In this document: positions 54,115 through 63,802 of the stretch, one piece after another
How the letters are laid out: each line of letters begins with the position of its first letter
Numbering within the stretch: the first letter of the stretch is position 1
Assembly: GCA_946997485.1 (NCBI GenBank)
Contig: CAMPVF010000003.1
Location: 1 to 64,000 of the forward strand
DNA: 64,000 nt
Source: an uncultured Atopobium sp.
GTDB lineage: Bacteria; Actinomycetota; Coriobacteriia; Coriobacteriales; Atopobiaceae
Reading direction: 5' to 3'
The notes under the pieces: generated by a model
Databases searched by the model: none
What the model saw: the letters and a program-made list of their open reading frames with translations, nothing else
What the model was told of the DNA's origin: nothing
Position numbers and translations under genes: made by a program

Positions 54115-55950
54115 ATGAATACAAATAAACACAACGATACATCACATATCGACATCACACATATCCGCAATTTCTCAATTGTGGCTCATATCGACCACGG
54201 TAAGTCGACGATTTCCGACCGTATTCTCGAACTTACGCATACGGTAGACGAGCGCGACCTCGATGCTCAAATGCTCGATTCTATGGATATTGAGCGCGAG
54301 CGCGGCATTACCATTAAGTCGAACGCCGTGCGCGTGGAATACACCGCCGATGATGGCGACGTGTATCAGTTTAACCTTATTGATACGCCAGGTCACGTAG
54401 ACTTTACCTATGAGGTGTCGCGATCGCTTGCCGCCTGTGAGGGCGCCGTGCTGGTTGTTGATGCCACGCAAGGTGTTGAAGCACAAACGGTTTCAAACGC
54501 AACGCTTGCGATGAATGCAAACCTCGATATTGTGCCTGCTATCAACAAAATCGACCTGCCAAGTGCGCATCCGCTCGAAGTTAAACAAGAAATTGAAGAC
54601 GAGCTTGCCATCGACTCAGCCGATGCTGTGCTGGTATCGGGTAAAACGGGCGAGGGTATTCACGATTTGCTCGAAAGCATTGTGTATACTATCTCGGCGC
54701 CAACATGCACGCCAGGCGCTCCTTTGAAAGCGCTTATTCTCGACTCATACTTTGATGAATATCGCGGCGTTATTGCCACGGTGCGCGTTATTGATGGCTT
54801 TATTACCGCAGGCCAAAACCTCCATATGATGGCTGTGGGTGACGATTTTTTGTGCGACGGCGTAGGCTGCAAGCGTCCGTGTGAAGTGGCACTTGACAGC
54901 TTATATGCAGGTGAAGTGGGCTATGTTATTACCGGCCTTAAAGATCCGGCGGCGGTTAAAACGGGCGATACCATTACTTGGCTTGATAACCCCACAGCAA
55001 AGCCCTGCGACGGCTACCACGAAGTTAAACCCATGGTCTATACGGGGCTTTTTCCTACCGACACCAAATATTACGAAAATTTGCGCGACGCGCTCGAAAA
55101 ACTCAAGGTAAACGACCCATCGCTTACGTGGACTGCCGAAACATCTATCGCGCTGGGGTTTGGTTTTCGTGTTGGCTTTTTGGGACTGCTTCATATGGAA
55201 GTGGTAAAAGAGCGTCTTGAACGCGAGTTTAACCTCGACCTTATTGCAACGGCGCCATCGGTAAATTACCACGTATATACCACCGATCACACCATGCGTT
55301 CGATTACCAGTCCGCAAGATTTGCCCGATGTAACGAGCATCGATCGTATTGAAGAGCCCTACCTTACTGCTAAGGTGATTGTTCCGCCTGCATATTGTGG
55401 GGCAGTGATGCAGCTTGTTATCGATCATCGTGGTATTACTGGCGACATGGTGTATCTTACGCAAAAGTCTGTTGAACTGCATTTTGATATTCCTTTAGCT
55501 GAACTTATTTTGGACTTTTTCGATCAGCTTAAAAGCCGCACCAAAGGCTATGCATCGCTCGATTACGAAATTGATGGCTATCGTCCATCACAGCTGGTAA
55601 AGCTTAACATTTTGCTTGCGGGCGATGAAGTTGACGCGCTGTCGTGCATCGTTCACAAAGATAAAGCGTATCCGATGGCGCGCGCGTTGTGCGATAAGCT
55701 CAAAGAAATTATTCCGCAGCAACTTTTTGAAGTGCCTATTCAAGGTGCTATTGGCAGCAAAATTATTTCGCGCTCAACCGTGCGTGCCCGCAGAAAAGAC
55801 GTGCTTGCTAAGTGTTATGGCGGCGATATTTCGCGTAAACGCAAGCTGCTCGAAAAACAAAAAGAAGGTAAAAAGCGCATGAAGTCGATAGGCTCGGTTG
55901 AAGTGCCCCAAGAGGCGTTTTTGGCGGTGCTTAAAGTGGGCGATGAATAG
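54115..55950 (+). CDS. lepA: Elongation factor 4 (LepA)
   Basis: A 611-residue GTPase that binds the ribosome and is involved in translation quality under stress. D-H-G-K-S-T near residue 22, E-R-G-I-T-I-K in switch I and D-T-P-G-H-V-D-F are conserved; N-K-I-D is G4. Length is normal. No ribosome binding site is visible before ATG 54115 and a -10-like TATCAT is 8 bases upstream, so the message may be leaderless. Its stop codon overlaps the start of dus by one base (TAGTG). Confidence 0.95.
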   Translation: MNTNKHNDTSHIDITHIRNFSIVAHIDHGKSTISDRILELTHTVDERDLDAQMLDSMDIERERGITIKSNAVRVEYTADDGDVYQFNLIDTPGHVDFTYEVSRSLAACEGAVLVVDATQGVEAQTVSNATLAMNANLDIVPAINKIDLPSAHPLEVKQEIEDELAIDSADAVLVSGKTGEGIHDLLESIVYTISAPTCTPGAPLKALILDSYFDEYRGVIATVRVIDGFITAGQNLHMMAVGDDFLCDGVGCKRPCEVALDSLYAGEVGYVITGLKDPAAVKTGDTITWLDNPTAKPCDGYHEVKPMVYTGLFPTDTKYYENLRDALEKLKVNDPSLTWTAETSIALGFGFRVGFLGLLHMEVVKERLEREFNLDLIATAPSVNYHVYTTDHTMRSITSPQDLPDVTSIDRIEEPYLTAKVIVPPAYCGAVMQLVIDHRGITGDMVYLTQKSVELHFDIPLAELILDFFDQLKSRTKGYASLDYEIDGYRPSQLVKLNILLAGDEVDALSCIVHKDKAYPMARALCDKLKEIIPQQLFEVPIQGAIGSKIISRSTVRARRKDVLAKCYGGDISRKRKLLEKQKEGKKRMKSIGSVEVPQEAFLAVLKVGDE

Positions 55951-57299
55951 TGCATACTCCATTTGTATCGCCGCAGGTTGATACGGGCGCCGTTGTGCAG
56001 ATAATACAAACCTATGCGCCAGCAGCAGAGCTGTGCGCATGGAGTGATGTGGTAGGCGCGAGCAGCCTTTCGCAGGGTGTTATGGCACATGCGACAAACG
56101 CAGTGCACGGGGCACCTCTTTCGCGCGATGATGTTGCCGGTGCGTTTGCTCAGTTTCCCTTTGTAGCTGCGCCTATGGCATCAGTAAGCGACAAAAGCTA
56201 CCGCATTGTAAATGAATGTGCTGGTGCAGGCTTTGCGTATAGCGAAATGGTTTCGGTTGCCGGCCTTCACTATGACAGCGACAAAACCTGGGATCTTATT
56301 TGTCCATCTGATGTCGAAAAACCCCTGGTCGTCCAGCTTTTTGGTTCAAAACCCGATCAATTTCGAGCGGCGGCAGCACGGATAGCCGAACGGCTTTCTG
56401 GTCGCTTGTTGTTCTTCGATGTGAACATGGCGTGCCCCGTTGCTAAGGTAACTAAAAAGGGCGAGGGAAGTGCGCTTATGTGCACGCCTAAGAAAGCAGC
56501 TGCTATCGTGCGTGCGTTGTGCGCCGAAACCTCGGTTGCTGTTACCTGCAAAATTCGACGCGGCTATGAGCTGGGTAATGAAACAGCAAGCGAGTTTGCG
56601 CGCGTGCTTGAAGATGCCGGCGCGGCTGCTATTACGGTGCACGGACGCTATGCCAAGCAGCTTTATAGTGGTAATTCGTGTGACGCGTGCATCGAACGCG
56701 TGGCACGTGCTATTTCGGTGCCTACAATTGCGTCGGGCGATATTCTTACGCCTGAGCGTGCATGCACACTGGCTTCTTTACCAGGCGTAGCAGGCGTTAT
56801 GATTGCACGTGGCACGTATGGTAATCCGTGGATTTTTTCGGACGCATATAGGCTTTTTTCTCAGCAACAAGGTACCACGCATGATAGCGCTTCTTACGGC
56901 GGCGGCGTTAGCGCGGGTGTTCATGTGCCTGCGGATGCGTCGCGCACGGCACCTTCTCGCCGCAGCTATCTGGCGCGCCTTGCAGCTATGCGCCTTTCTG
57001 TTCACTTATTGGCGGCTCACGGCAGTCATATGGCTCGCGCGCGGAGCATTATGAGCTGGTATCTTGCGGCATTTCCTCATGCAAAATCGTGGCGTGCGCG
57101 GTTTATGACGTGCAAAACGCTTAGCGACTTTTTAGCATGCATAAACGAGTTAGAGGCCACCGTGTGCGCCAGCGATGCCGCAGCCTTGGCAATTGGCGAC
57201 AAACACGCTGGTACAAATGCTGATACAAACGCTGCCCAGCCGGGCGTAGATTCGTCTCATACATCAGCTTATTTGGGCTTGTCTCATGAGCGCCTGTAA
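55950..57299 (+). CDS. dus: tRNA-dihydrouridine synthase
   Basis: A 449-residue flavoenzyme that reduces uridines in the tRNA D loop. A-P-M-A-S-V-S-D (residues about 74-81) starts the TIM barrel, N-M-A-C-P holds the catalytic Cys and H-G-R is conserved. The first 65 residues and the last 40 are extra compared with typical members of about 330. GTG 55950 overlaps the lepA stop; ATG 56082, after GCAGGGTG, is an alternative start that would remove most of the extension. A 14-base overlap follows with hemW. Confidence 0.9.
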   Translation: MHTPFVSPQVDTGAVVQIIQTYAPAAELCAWSDVVGASSLSQGVMAHATNAVHGAPLSRDDVAGAFAQFPFVAAPMASVSDKSYRIVNECAGAGFAYSEMVSVAGLHYDSDKTWDLICPSDVEKPLVVQLFGSKPDQFRAAAARIAERLSGRLLFFDVNMACPVAKVTKKGEGSALMCTPKKAAAIVRALCAETSVAVTCKIRRGYELGNETASEFARVLEDAGAAAITVHGRYAKQLYSGNSCDACIERVARAISVPTIASGDILTPERACTLASLPGVAGVMIARGTYGNPWIFSDAYRLFSQQQGTTHDSASYGGGVSAGVHVPADASRTAPSRRSYLARLAAMRLSVHLLAAHGSHMARARSIMSWYLAAFPHAKSWRARFMTCKTLSDFLACINELEATVCASDAAALAIGDKHAGTNADTNAAQPGVDSSHTSAYLGLSHERL

Positions 57300-58617
57300 G
57301 GTCGCACGCCCGCGTACGTATACCTATGCCGAGCGCCGCGCTGCGCATAGCACCTACAGTTTGTATGTGCATATTCCGTTTTGCTCGCAAAAATGTGGTT
57401 ATTGCGATTTTGCATCGTGGCCTTATGCAGCCAAGACCAACGATCGTGCGCGCTACCTTGCAGCTGTGCGCACCGATATAATGCAGCTTGCATCATGGGG
57501 CCTCTTGTGTGATGTGCAAACAGCCTATATTGGCGGCGGCACACCAACGTGTCTTGGCGAACAGCTGCCCGGGCTTATTTCGAGCATTGCTGAGTTGTGC
57601 GCGCCTGTGGAATTTAGCTGCGAAGCAAACCCCGATTCTACTCCTGATGAACTGGTGGCTCAGCTTGCACAAAGCCCACTTACACGCATTTCGTTTGGCG
57701 TGCAGTCGTGCCACGAGCGTGAGCTGCGTGCGCTTGGAAGAACGCATACAGTAAGACAAGCCTTATCGCGCCTGCACACGGCGGCAGCGCAGGGGCTTTG
57801 TGTGTCCTGCGATCTTATGTGCGCTATTCCGTATCAAACGCCTGCTTCGTGGTATCAAAGTCTTACGCTTTGCTGCGAGCAGGACATATCTCACATAAGC
57901 ATCTATCCACTTGCAATAGAGCCTCACACGGCGTTTTGGAAGCGTTATAGCAGTGCGCATCCTGCGTTTAATAACGATTTAGTGCAAGCGGCGCGCATGA
58001 AGGCTGCAGCACGCATATTGCAAGAAGCGGGGTTTGTGCGCTATGAAGTGGCGTCTTATGCGCGCGTAACGCCGCGCGATACGCAGGCTGCAACGCCTGT
58101 TCAGGTGCCATTATGTGCGTGCGCGCATAATCGCGCTTACTGGACACAAGAGCCCTACCTCGGTGTTGGTACAAGCGCAGCTTCGATGCTTACAGCCTGG
58201 CAATACGATACGCTGCGTGAGCATATGCCGCAGCTTCCCGCGCGGATAAGCAGCATGGTGCGCGTGCGCATTACGGTAAACGACTCGCGTGCGCATATGT
58301 GTGCATACCCGGGATGGCAGCATCGAAATCTCACCCTTGAATTTTTTAATGAGGAGCAATGTACTGCAGAAGACCTCATGCTGCAGGCGCGTTGTACCTG
58401 CGGTATTGAACCCGATTTGCTTGCACATGCCTATGCGGTGTTTGGAACAAACACTATGGATGCGCTGTTAGAGGAGCTTGAGCATTTTTCGCTTATTGTG
58501 CGTGCAGACGGGCGCATTCTTCCTACAGAAGCGGGTTGGCTTATGGGAAATGCTCTATTTGAGCGCTTGTGGGGACTGGCACAAGAGCCACCTTTTACGC
58601 TGCACGTGCGTGCATGA
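57286..58617 (+). CDS. hemW: HemW-like radical SAM protein
   Basis: A 443-residue radical SAM protein with the cluster motif C-S-Q-K-C-G-Y-C near residue 33. It resembles HemW, a heme-binding chaperone once called oxygen-independent coproporphyrinogen oxidase; with no other heme genes here, the chaperone role is more likely. I-G-G-G-T-P-T near residue 83 and F-G-V-Q-S near residue 144 are conserved. It overlaps the dus gene by 14 bases. Confidence 0.9.
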   Translation: MSACKVARPRTYTYAERRAAHSTYSLYVHIPFCSQKCGYCDFASWPYAAKTNDRARYLAAVRTDIMQLASWGLLCDVQTAYIGGGTPTCLGEQLPGLISSIAELCAPVEFSCEANPDSTPDELVAQLAQSPLTRISFGVQSCHERELRALGRTHTVRQALSRLHTAAAQGLCVSCDLMCAIPYQTPASWYQSLTLCCEQDISHISIYPLAIEPHTAFWKRYSSAHPAFNNDLVQAARMKAAARILQEAGFVRYEVASYARVTPRDTQAATPVQVPLCACAHNRAYWTQEPYLGVGTSAASMLTAWQYDTLREHMPQLPARISSMVRVRITVNDSRAHMCAYPGWQHRNLTLEFFNEEQCTAEDLMLQARCTCGIEPDLLAHAYAVFGTNTMDALLEELEHFSLIVRADGRILPTEAGWLMGNALFERLWGLAQEPPFTLHVRA

Positions 58618-58690
58618 GTGGCGTTCTTTTTTTGCATAGCGGGCGCAGTATCTTTCACAGTGGCTCTGTTGCCTGTGCGCATTCGCTATT

Positions 58691-58750
58691 AAATACGCAT
58701 TCACCATTTTAAATACGCATTCACCATTACATGATCATTCACCATTAAAT
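58691..58750. repeat. 20-bp repeats upstream of the first J-domain gene
   Basis: AAATACGCATTCACCATT occurs at 58691-58708 and again at 58711-58728; ATTCACCATTAAAT at 58737-58750 is a third partial copy. The copies lie about 100-160 bases before ATG 58848, in its promoter region. Confidence 0.7.
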
Positions 58751-58847
58751 AACCACCATTTACCAGTGTATAAGCGTTACAATTTGTGCACGAGTTTGTA
58801 ATTTACAACCACTTTGAGTTTTACCATTCATTATCGCGAGGTACTTC

Positions 58848-60026
58848 ATGGCACAAAGCAACTATTACGAAATTCTTGGCGTATCCGAGGATGCAACAGC
58901 TGCCGAAATTCGTAAAGCGTTTCAGCAAAAGGCACGTACGCTGCACCCCGACGTTAACAAAGCACCCGATGCAGAAGAAAAGTTTAAGCAGGTGTCCGAA
59001 GCGTACGCAGTGCTTTCAGACGAAAAAAAGCGTGCGCGCTATACCGCGCAGCTTCATGGCAATCCCTTTGCTGGTAGCGCAGCCGGCGGTGGTTCCTATG
59101 GTAGTGGTGCGTATGGTCAAGGCCCCTATTCATCAGGCGATTTTTACGACCTCAGCGACATTTTTGCCTCTATGGGTGGCTTTGGTGGCTTTGGCGGGTT
59201 TAGCGATTTTGGTGGTTTTGGTGGTTTTGATACCAACGATGGCTATGACCGCTCTGCGCACGCTGCACCTTCCGTGTGCGCGTATAAACCTCAAGATGGT
59301 AAAGATATCGTTATTGAAGTGCAGCTTTCTGACGACATGGCAAAAGACGGCATAACACAAGCGTTTAATTACAAGCGCTATGTTCCCTGCGAGCACTGTC
59401 ATGCGCACGGTATAGAAACGCCCGCGCTTGATGTAGACCCAACGCGCGATATTGCCTCGCATGTTGTTGAGTGCTCTGTGTGCGACGGTACAGGTACGCT
59501 TACGCTCGATTTACGCACGCTTATTGGCTTTGGTTCGTATGCTATGACCTGCTCACATTGTGCTGGTGCAGGCAAGCTCGTCGTTGATGCGTGTACCACG
59601 TGTTCTGGTTCGGGTCGCGTACTTACAAGCGCCTCTGAGCTCGTTTCAATTTCTGCGCATACACATGATATGGATGAGTTTCGTGTGGCAGGCAAAGGTC
59701 ATGTTGGCACCTACGGCGCGCGCGCAGGCGATTTGATTATTCGCTGCCAAGTGGCCTCAGAGCGCCTTAGTGCTTCTGAGCGTCTTGGTGCGCAGCTTAT
59801 CTGCCTTGTGCTGCCATTTTGTATAGCGCGCATTATTACTCAAACGCTTATGAGCGACATTGTTCTTATCGGCATATTAGCAGTAGTGGGTGTAATGCTT
59901 TTGTGTAAGCGGGGAGCTGTGCACCCTATGCTCTGGTGGCTGCATGCCGCAGCAAGCGGCAAAGTTGCATGCATTGTTTCGTGCATCTATGCAGCACTTA
60001 TACTTCTTCGCTTTTTTATGATGTAA
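58848..60026 (+). CDS. J-domain protein with zinc-finger region and membrane segments
   Basis: A 392-residue DnaJ relative. The J domain (residues 5-70) has the H-P-D motif at 33-35, so it should stimulate an Hsp70. A Gly/Phe/Tyr-rich segment follows (80-140). Four C-x2-C-x-x-G units are complete, starting at Cys181, 209, 235 and 249. The expected second substrate-binding domain is missing; after residue 300 there are about three hydrophobic segments near 318-390. It therefore looks membrane anchored. Start ATG 58848 follows GCGAGG. It lies directly before a normal DnaJ, where many genomes have hrcA. Confidence 0.85.
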   Translation: MAQSNYYEILGVSEDATAAEIRKAFQQKARTLHPDVNKAPDAEEKFKQVSEAYAVLSDEKKRARYTAQLHGNPFAGSAAGGGSYGSGAYGQGPYSSGDFYDLSDIFASMGGFGGFGGFSDFGGFGGFDTNDGYDRSAHAAPSVCAYKPQDGKDIVIEVQLSDDMAKDGITQAFNYKRYVPCEHCHAHGIETPALDVDPTRDIASHVVECSVCDGTGTLTLDLRTLIGFGSYAMTCSHCAGAGKLVVDACTTCSGSGRVLTSASELVSISAHTHDMDEFRVAGKGHVGTYGARAGDLIIRCQVASERLSASERLGAQLICLVLPFCIARIITQTLMSDIVLIGILAVVGVMLLCKRGAVHPMLWWLHAAASGKVACIVSCIYAALILLRFFMM

Positions 60027-60097
60027 GTGCGCGCCCATGTATATGTGGGTAGGATATTGTATAGTTGTTGAGCAAATGTAAAAGAGAGGTTTACCAC

Positions 60098-61198
60098 ATG
60101 GCTCAATCCAAAGATTATTACGAGATTTTAGGTGTTGCAAAAGATGCTGACGCAAAAACCATTAAGCGGGCATTTCTAAAACTTGCGCACAGCTATCACC
60201 CCGACGTGAGCAAAGAGCCCGATGCGGAAGCAAAATTTAAGGAAATAAACGAAGCATATTCGGTGCTTTCCGACGAACAAAAACGTGCGAATTACGATAG
60301 ATATGGCGATCCTGCAGGTCCTGGTGGTTACGGTTCCGATTTTGTTGACATGTCGGATATTTTTGGCGCAAATGGTTTTGATGTGGGCGACATTTTTAGC
60401 TCGTTTTTTGGCGGCCGCGGGGCAGGTCATGCAGGCAAGCCTTCTGCTGGTAGAGATATGGCAATTACGATGACCATTTCGCTTGAGGACGCTGCGGTTG
60501 GGTGCGTAAAAAAGATTACCTACGAGCGCTTGGCTCCCTGTGAAGATTGTGCAGGTAAAGGTAGTGCTGAAGGCGGCAAGCTCATACCGTGCAGCGTGTG
60601 TAAGGGTGCCGGCTATGTTGTTGCAACGCAGCAAACGATGTTTGGTCGCATGCAAACTCAGCAGATGTGTTCTGCGTGCAAGGGTGAGGGCTCTAAGCTC
60701 GATAAGCCGTGCGAAACCTGTGATGGTCAGGGGCGTTGTCCCAACCGCGAACATGTAGAAATTACCATTCCTGCAGGGGTTACCACGGGTCAGATTATTA
60801 CCATTCCTCACATGGGTGAAGCAGGCATTCGTAATGCAGCAAGCGGCAACTTGGTTGTACAAATTGCAATTCACGCTCATCCACGCTTTGAGCGCGACGG
60901 CAACGATTTGTACACGTCGCTCACCATCGATTCGCTTGAAGCGCTGGTTGGGTGCACAAAGCAGGTTGCTGGTATTTTGCCCGACGAAACCGTTGATGTT
61001 GTTGTGCCGCCGCGTGCCGAATATGCGCAGCATGTCGTTGTAAAGCATGCAGGCATGCCGCAGCAGCGCTCGGCATCCCGTGGCAACTTGGTAGCCGTGC
61101 TTAAAGTGGTAAGCCCTGCGTCGCTCACCAAAAAAGATATTGAGCTTATTTCTGAAATTGTTGAGAAACGGCAGCGTACGCACAAGAAAAAGAAGTAG
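60098..61198 (+). CDS. dnaJ: Chaperone protein DnaJ
   Basis: A 366-residue co-chaperone of DnaK. J domain with H-P-D at 34-36, Gly/Phe region with G-G-R-G near residue 115, four zinc-binding C-x2-C-x-G-x-G units (residues about 148-225) and both C-terminal substrate-binding domains. AGAGAGG precedes ATG 60098. dnaK and grpE are not in the window, although they are neighbours of dnaJ in many genomes. Confidence 0.95.
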   Translation: MAQSKDYYEILGVAKDADAKTIKRAFLKLAHSYHPDVSKEPDAEAKFKEINEAYSVLSDEQKRANYDRYGDPAGPGGYGSDFVDMSDIFGANGFDVGDIFSSFFGGRGAGHAGKPSAGRDMAITMTISLEDAAVGCVKKITYERLAPCEDCAGKGSAEGGKLIPCSVCKGAGYVVATQQTMFGRMQTQQMCSACKGEGSKLDKPCETCDGQGRCPNREHVEITIPAGVTTGQIITIPHMGEAGIRNAASGNLVVQIAIHAHPRFERDGNDLYTSLTIDSLEALVGCTKQVAGILPDETVDVVVPPRAEYAQHVVVKHAGMPQQRSASRGNLVAVLKVVSPASLTKKDIELISEIVEKRQRTHKKKK

Positions 61199-61206
61199 GA
61201 GTGTGT

Positions 61207-62556
61207 ATGGAACACCGAGCACACACATCTTCTTTAGAACCAAGCGCGCCTTCTGCTGCAGCTGCGTCTACATCTGCCGATGCGCAGTCCGCACGCCCGC
61301 CAAAAGTTGCATTTATTAACCTTGGTTGCCGCGTAAATCGCGTAGAAACCGACGTAATTGCCTCTGAGCTTGAGCGCGCCGGCTGTGAAGTTGTGCCGCA
61401 AACTGAAGCCGACGCTATTATCATAAATACCTGCGCGGTTACAAGCGAAGCCGAAGCTAAAACGCGCAAGGTTGTGCGCCGCGCGGCACGACTTGCGCAT
61501 ACGCCGTTTGTGGTTGCTACCGGTTGCGTAGCGAGTTTGCATGCCGACGAGCTTTCGTCTATTGCAGAAAACGTAAACGTGCAAGTAAATAAAGCGCAGG
61601 TAGCGTCATGCGTGCTTAACGAATTTGGCTGCATTGCCGGATCGGTAGACGATAGCGGCAACCTCATTTCTACGCCCACGCCAACTGGTCGTACGCGTCC
61701 CGGCATTAAGGTGCAAGATGGCTGTAATAACCGCTGCTCGTTTTGCATTGTGTGGAAAGCGCGCGGACCTGCGCGTTCGGCCGATGTAGATGAGATTATA
61801 TCTCAGGTGCGCGCGACACAGGCCCACGGTGCGCACGAAGTGGTGCTCACTGGCATCAACCTCGGTGATTATCGCTTTGAGTATAAGGGCACGCGCCTGC
61901 GTCTTCCAGGTTTGCTTACCGAAATTATGAAGCAAACAACTATTGAGCGCATTCGTTTGTCGTCGATTGAGCCGCCCGATATTACCGATGAGCTGCTTGA
62001 TGTTATTGCAGGGTCTGAAGGGCGTATTGCACAGTTTTTGCATATTTGCCTGCAGTCGGGCTGCGATGCTACGCTGCGGCGCATGAAGCGCAATTACACA
62101 ACAGCGTTTTATCGCTCGGCTGTTCTGCGCGCGCGTGCGCGCATGCCGCATGTTGCGCTTGGTACCGACCTCATTGTTGGTTTTCCTGGTGAAACCGATG
62201 AGGAATTTGCCACCAGCTACAACTTTTGCAAGGATATCGGATTTGCAAAAATGCATATTTTCCGCTATTCAAAACGCAGTGGTACTCCTGCGGCCACGGC
62301 TGAAGGGCAGGTAGATCCCCATGTTATGGCGGCTCGCAGTCGCAGCATGCACGAGCTTGCAGCACAGATGCGCTACGCGCAAGCTCAAACGCTTGTTGGT
62401 ATGCGCGATAGCGTGGTTGTTCAAACGGCAGGGTATGGCATTACATCAGGCCTTTTTGATGCACATGTCGATAAAACTATTCCTATCGATACGCTCATCG
62501 ATGTAACCATTGCTTCGGTTATGCCCGACTCATCGCTCATTGTTACCCGCATGTAG
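61207..62556 (+). CDS. mtaB: tRNA (N6-threonylcarbamoyladenosine-37) methylthiotransferase MtaB
   Basis: A 449-residue radical SAM enzyme that adds a methylthio group to t6A37 of tRNAs reading ANN codons. F-I-N-L-G-C-R-V-N near residue 38 is the start of the N-terminal cluster domain, with further Cys in N-T-C-A-V and T-G-C-V-A; the radical SAM cluster is C-N-N-R-C-S-F-C near residue 175. The absence of a long loop and the R-V-N motif favour MtaB over MiaB. The first 30 residues are Ala/Ser-rich. ATG 61207 has GGAG upstream; GTG 61201 is an alternative. Confidence 0.9.
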   Translation: MEHRAHTSSLEPSAPSAAAASTSADAQSARPPKVAFINLGCRVNRVETDVIASELERAGCEVVPQTEADAIIINTCAVTSEAEAKTRKVVRRAARLAHTPFVVATGCVASLHADELSSIAENVNVQVNKAQVASCVLNEFGCIAGSVDDSGNLISTPTPTGRTRPGIKVQDGCNNRCSFCIVWKARGPARSADVDEIISQVRATQAHGAHEVVLTGINLGDYRFEYKGTRLRLPGLLTEIMKQTTIERIRLSSIEPPDITDELLDVIAGSEGRIAQFLHICLQSGCDATLRRMKRNYTTAFYRSAVLRARARMPHVALGTDLIVGFPGETDEEFATSYNFCKDIGFAKMHIFRYSKRSGTPAATAEGQVDPHVMAARSRSMHELAAQMRYAQAQTLVGMRDSVVVQTAGYGITSGLFDAHVDKTIPIDTLIDVTIASVMPDSSLIVTRM

Positions 62557-62575
62557 CACGCGTGTTATGGATGTA

Positions 62576-62597
62576 CGCCGTCTGTGTGGCGGTTTTT
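62576..62597 (+). terminator. Weak terminator-like hairpin after mtaB
   Basis: CGCC and GGCG form a short stem with an 8-base loop followed by five T residues. Only four base pairs are certain, so termination may be partial. Confidence 0.35.
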
Positions 62598-62709
62598 AGC
62601 CGCGCGATGTAGCATGTATGCTGCTAAATCCGCTATACTAGTACAAACAATCGTTGCGCGTTGTTTGCGCACGGTTGCTGTCTTACTCACTCATCGCTAA
62701 GGTTTTGCT

Positions 62710-63363
62710 ATGCCAACACACGATACCTCAAACACTACTGACACACTGCACAGCGAGGGAGCACCTGCGTCTGATGCTGCCACAACGCCTGCCGTCACAT
62801 CCGCCGTGTCTGCGCAAGACAGCGCAGCGTCGCCTGCTGCCATGCCCGAAGCCTGGCAGCACACCACGTTTTCGTTTTCATACGACGAAGGTGTTCAGCT
62901 TTTGCTTACCGAAGAGCAAATGCGTGAAATTTGCTTATACGTGCTGCACGATCAGCAGGTATCGCGTCCGTGCACGATTTCCATTTCGATTGTTACTATC
63001 GATCATATTCACGACATAAACCGTGAGTTTCGCGGGCAAGATAAACCAACCGATGTTATTTCCATTGAGTGCGAGCGTCCAGACGACCCGAGTTTAGCTG
63101 TAGGGGAGCCCTGCGAGCTTGGCGATATTATATTGGCTTCGGAGTACATCGCGCATCAGGCAGACGATTTTGGTATGGATCACCAGGACGAATGTCGCCT
63201 GCTTCTCATTCACGCAATGCTTCATCTTTTGGGATACGACCATTTGTGTGACGCCGACGCTGAAGTTATGGAAGCGCTCGAAGATAGGCTGCTTATTGAG
63301 GTGGGCACCACCAAACACGTTGGGCATGTTACTCTTACGCGCCACAGAGATGAGCAGCGATGA
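62710..63363 (+). CDS. ybeY: Endoribonuclease YbeY
   Basis: A 217-residue zinc RNase needed for 16S rRNA maturation. The metal motif H-A-M-L-H-L-L-G-Y-D-H lies near residue 178. An Ala/Thr/Ser-rich extension of about 50 residues precedes the domain; typical YbeY proteins are about 150-170 residues. It overlaps dgkA by ATGA. Confidence 0.93.
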   Translation: MPTHDTSNTTDTLHSEGAPASDAATTPAVTSAVSAQDSAASPAAMPEAWQHTTFSFSYDEGVQLLLTEEQMREICLYVLHDQQVSRPCTISISIVTIDHIHDINREFRGQDKPTDVISIECERPDDPSLAVGEPCELGDIILASEYIAHQADDFGMDHQDECRLLLIHAMLHLLGYDHLCDADAEVMEALEDRLLIEVGTTKHVGHVTLTRHRDEQR

Positions 63364-63740
63364 TTCCTGGCAAGCATCCCTATCACCCCTCATTTAAGCG
63401 GTCGTTTCTATTTGCGCAGCAAGGCTTTCGTCTTGCGTTTCATCAGGAACGCAACATTAAGGTAATGCTTGCGGGTGCGCTTGGTGGGGTGGTTGTAGGC
63501 ATCATTGTACACTTCGATGCACTATCATGGCTTATCTTTGCTTTATGCTGCGCAGTTGTGATAGCAGCAGAACTGTTAAATACCGCTATCGAAAAAGTTG
63601 TCGACTTGGTATCGCCCGAATTTCATCCTCTTGCAGGTCAGGCAAAGGATATTGCTGCGGCGGCTGTTTGGTCGATGTGCGTTATTGTTGCACTGATTGG
63701 CGCCGGTCTTGTGCTGCGTGCGCTTGGTTGGTGGGGCTAG
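63360..63740 (+). CDS. dgkA: Diacylglycerol/undecaprenol kinase, DgkA family
   Basis: A 126-residue membrane protein with three hydrophobic helices after a polar N-terminus. E-L-L-N-T-A-I-E-K-V-V-D (residues about 72-83) is the family signature, and the Gram-positive members phosphorylate undecaprenol to recycle the cell-wall lipid carrier. Translation is coupled to ybeY through the ATGA overlap. Confidence 0.92.
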   Translation: MIPGKHPYHPSFKRSFLFAQQGFRLAFHQERNIKVMLAGALGGVVVGIIVHFDALSWLIFALCCAVVIAAELLNTAIEKVVDLVSPEFHPLAGQAKDIAAAAVWSMCVIVALIGAGLVLRALGWWG

Positions 63741-63802
63741 CATGTGTGCATGCACACCGTTGCACCTGTGTACACCTGCGTTTTCGTACTAAAGGAATAA
63801 CC

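Noticed and set aside
58618..58847. CIRCE heat-shock operator before the J-protein genes
   Set aside because: The inverted TTAGCACTC-N9-GAGTGCTAA pattern is absent; only direct repeats are present.
60176..61243. Minus-strand open frame of 355 residues opposite dnaJ
   Set aside because: The + strand codes for a complete DnaJ with all domains; the antisense frame has no family features.
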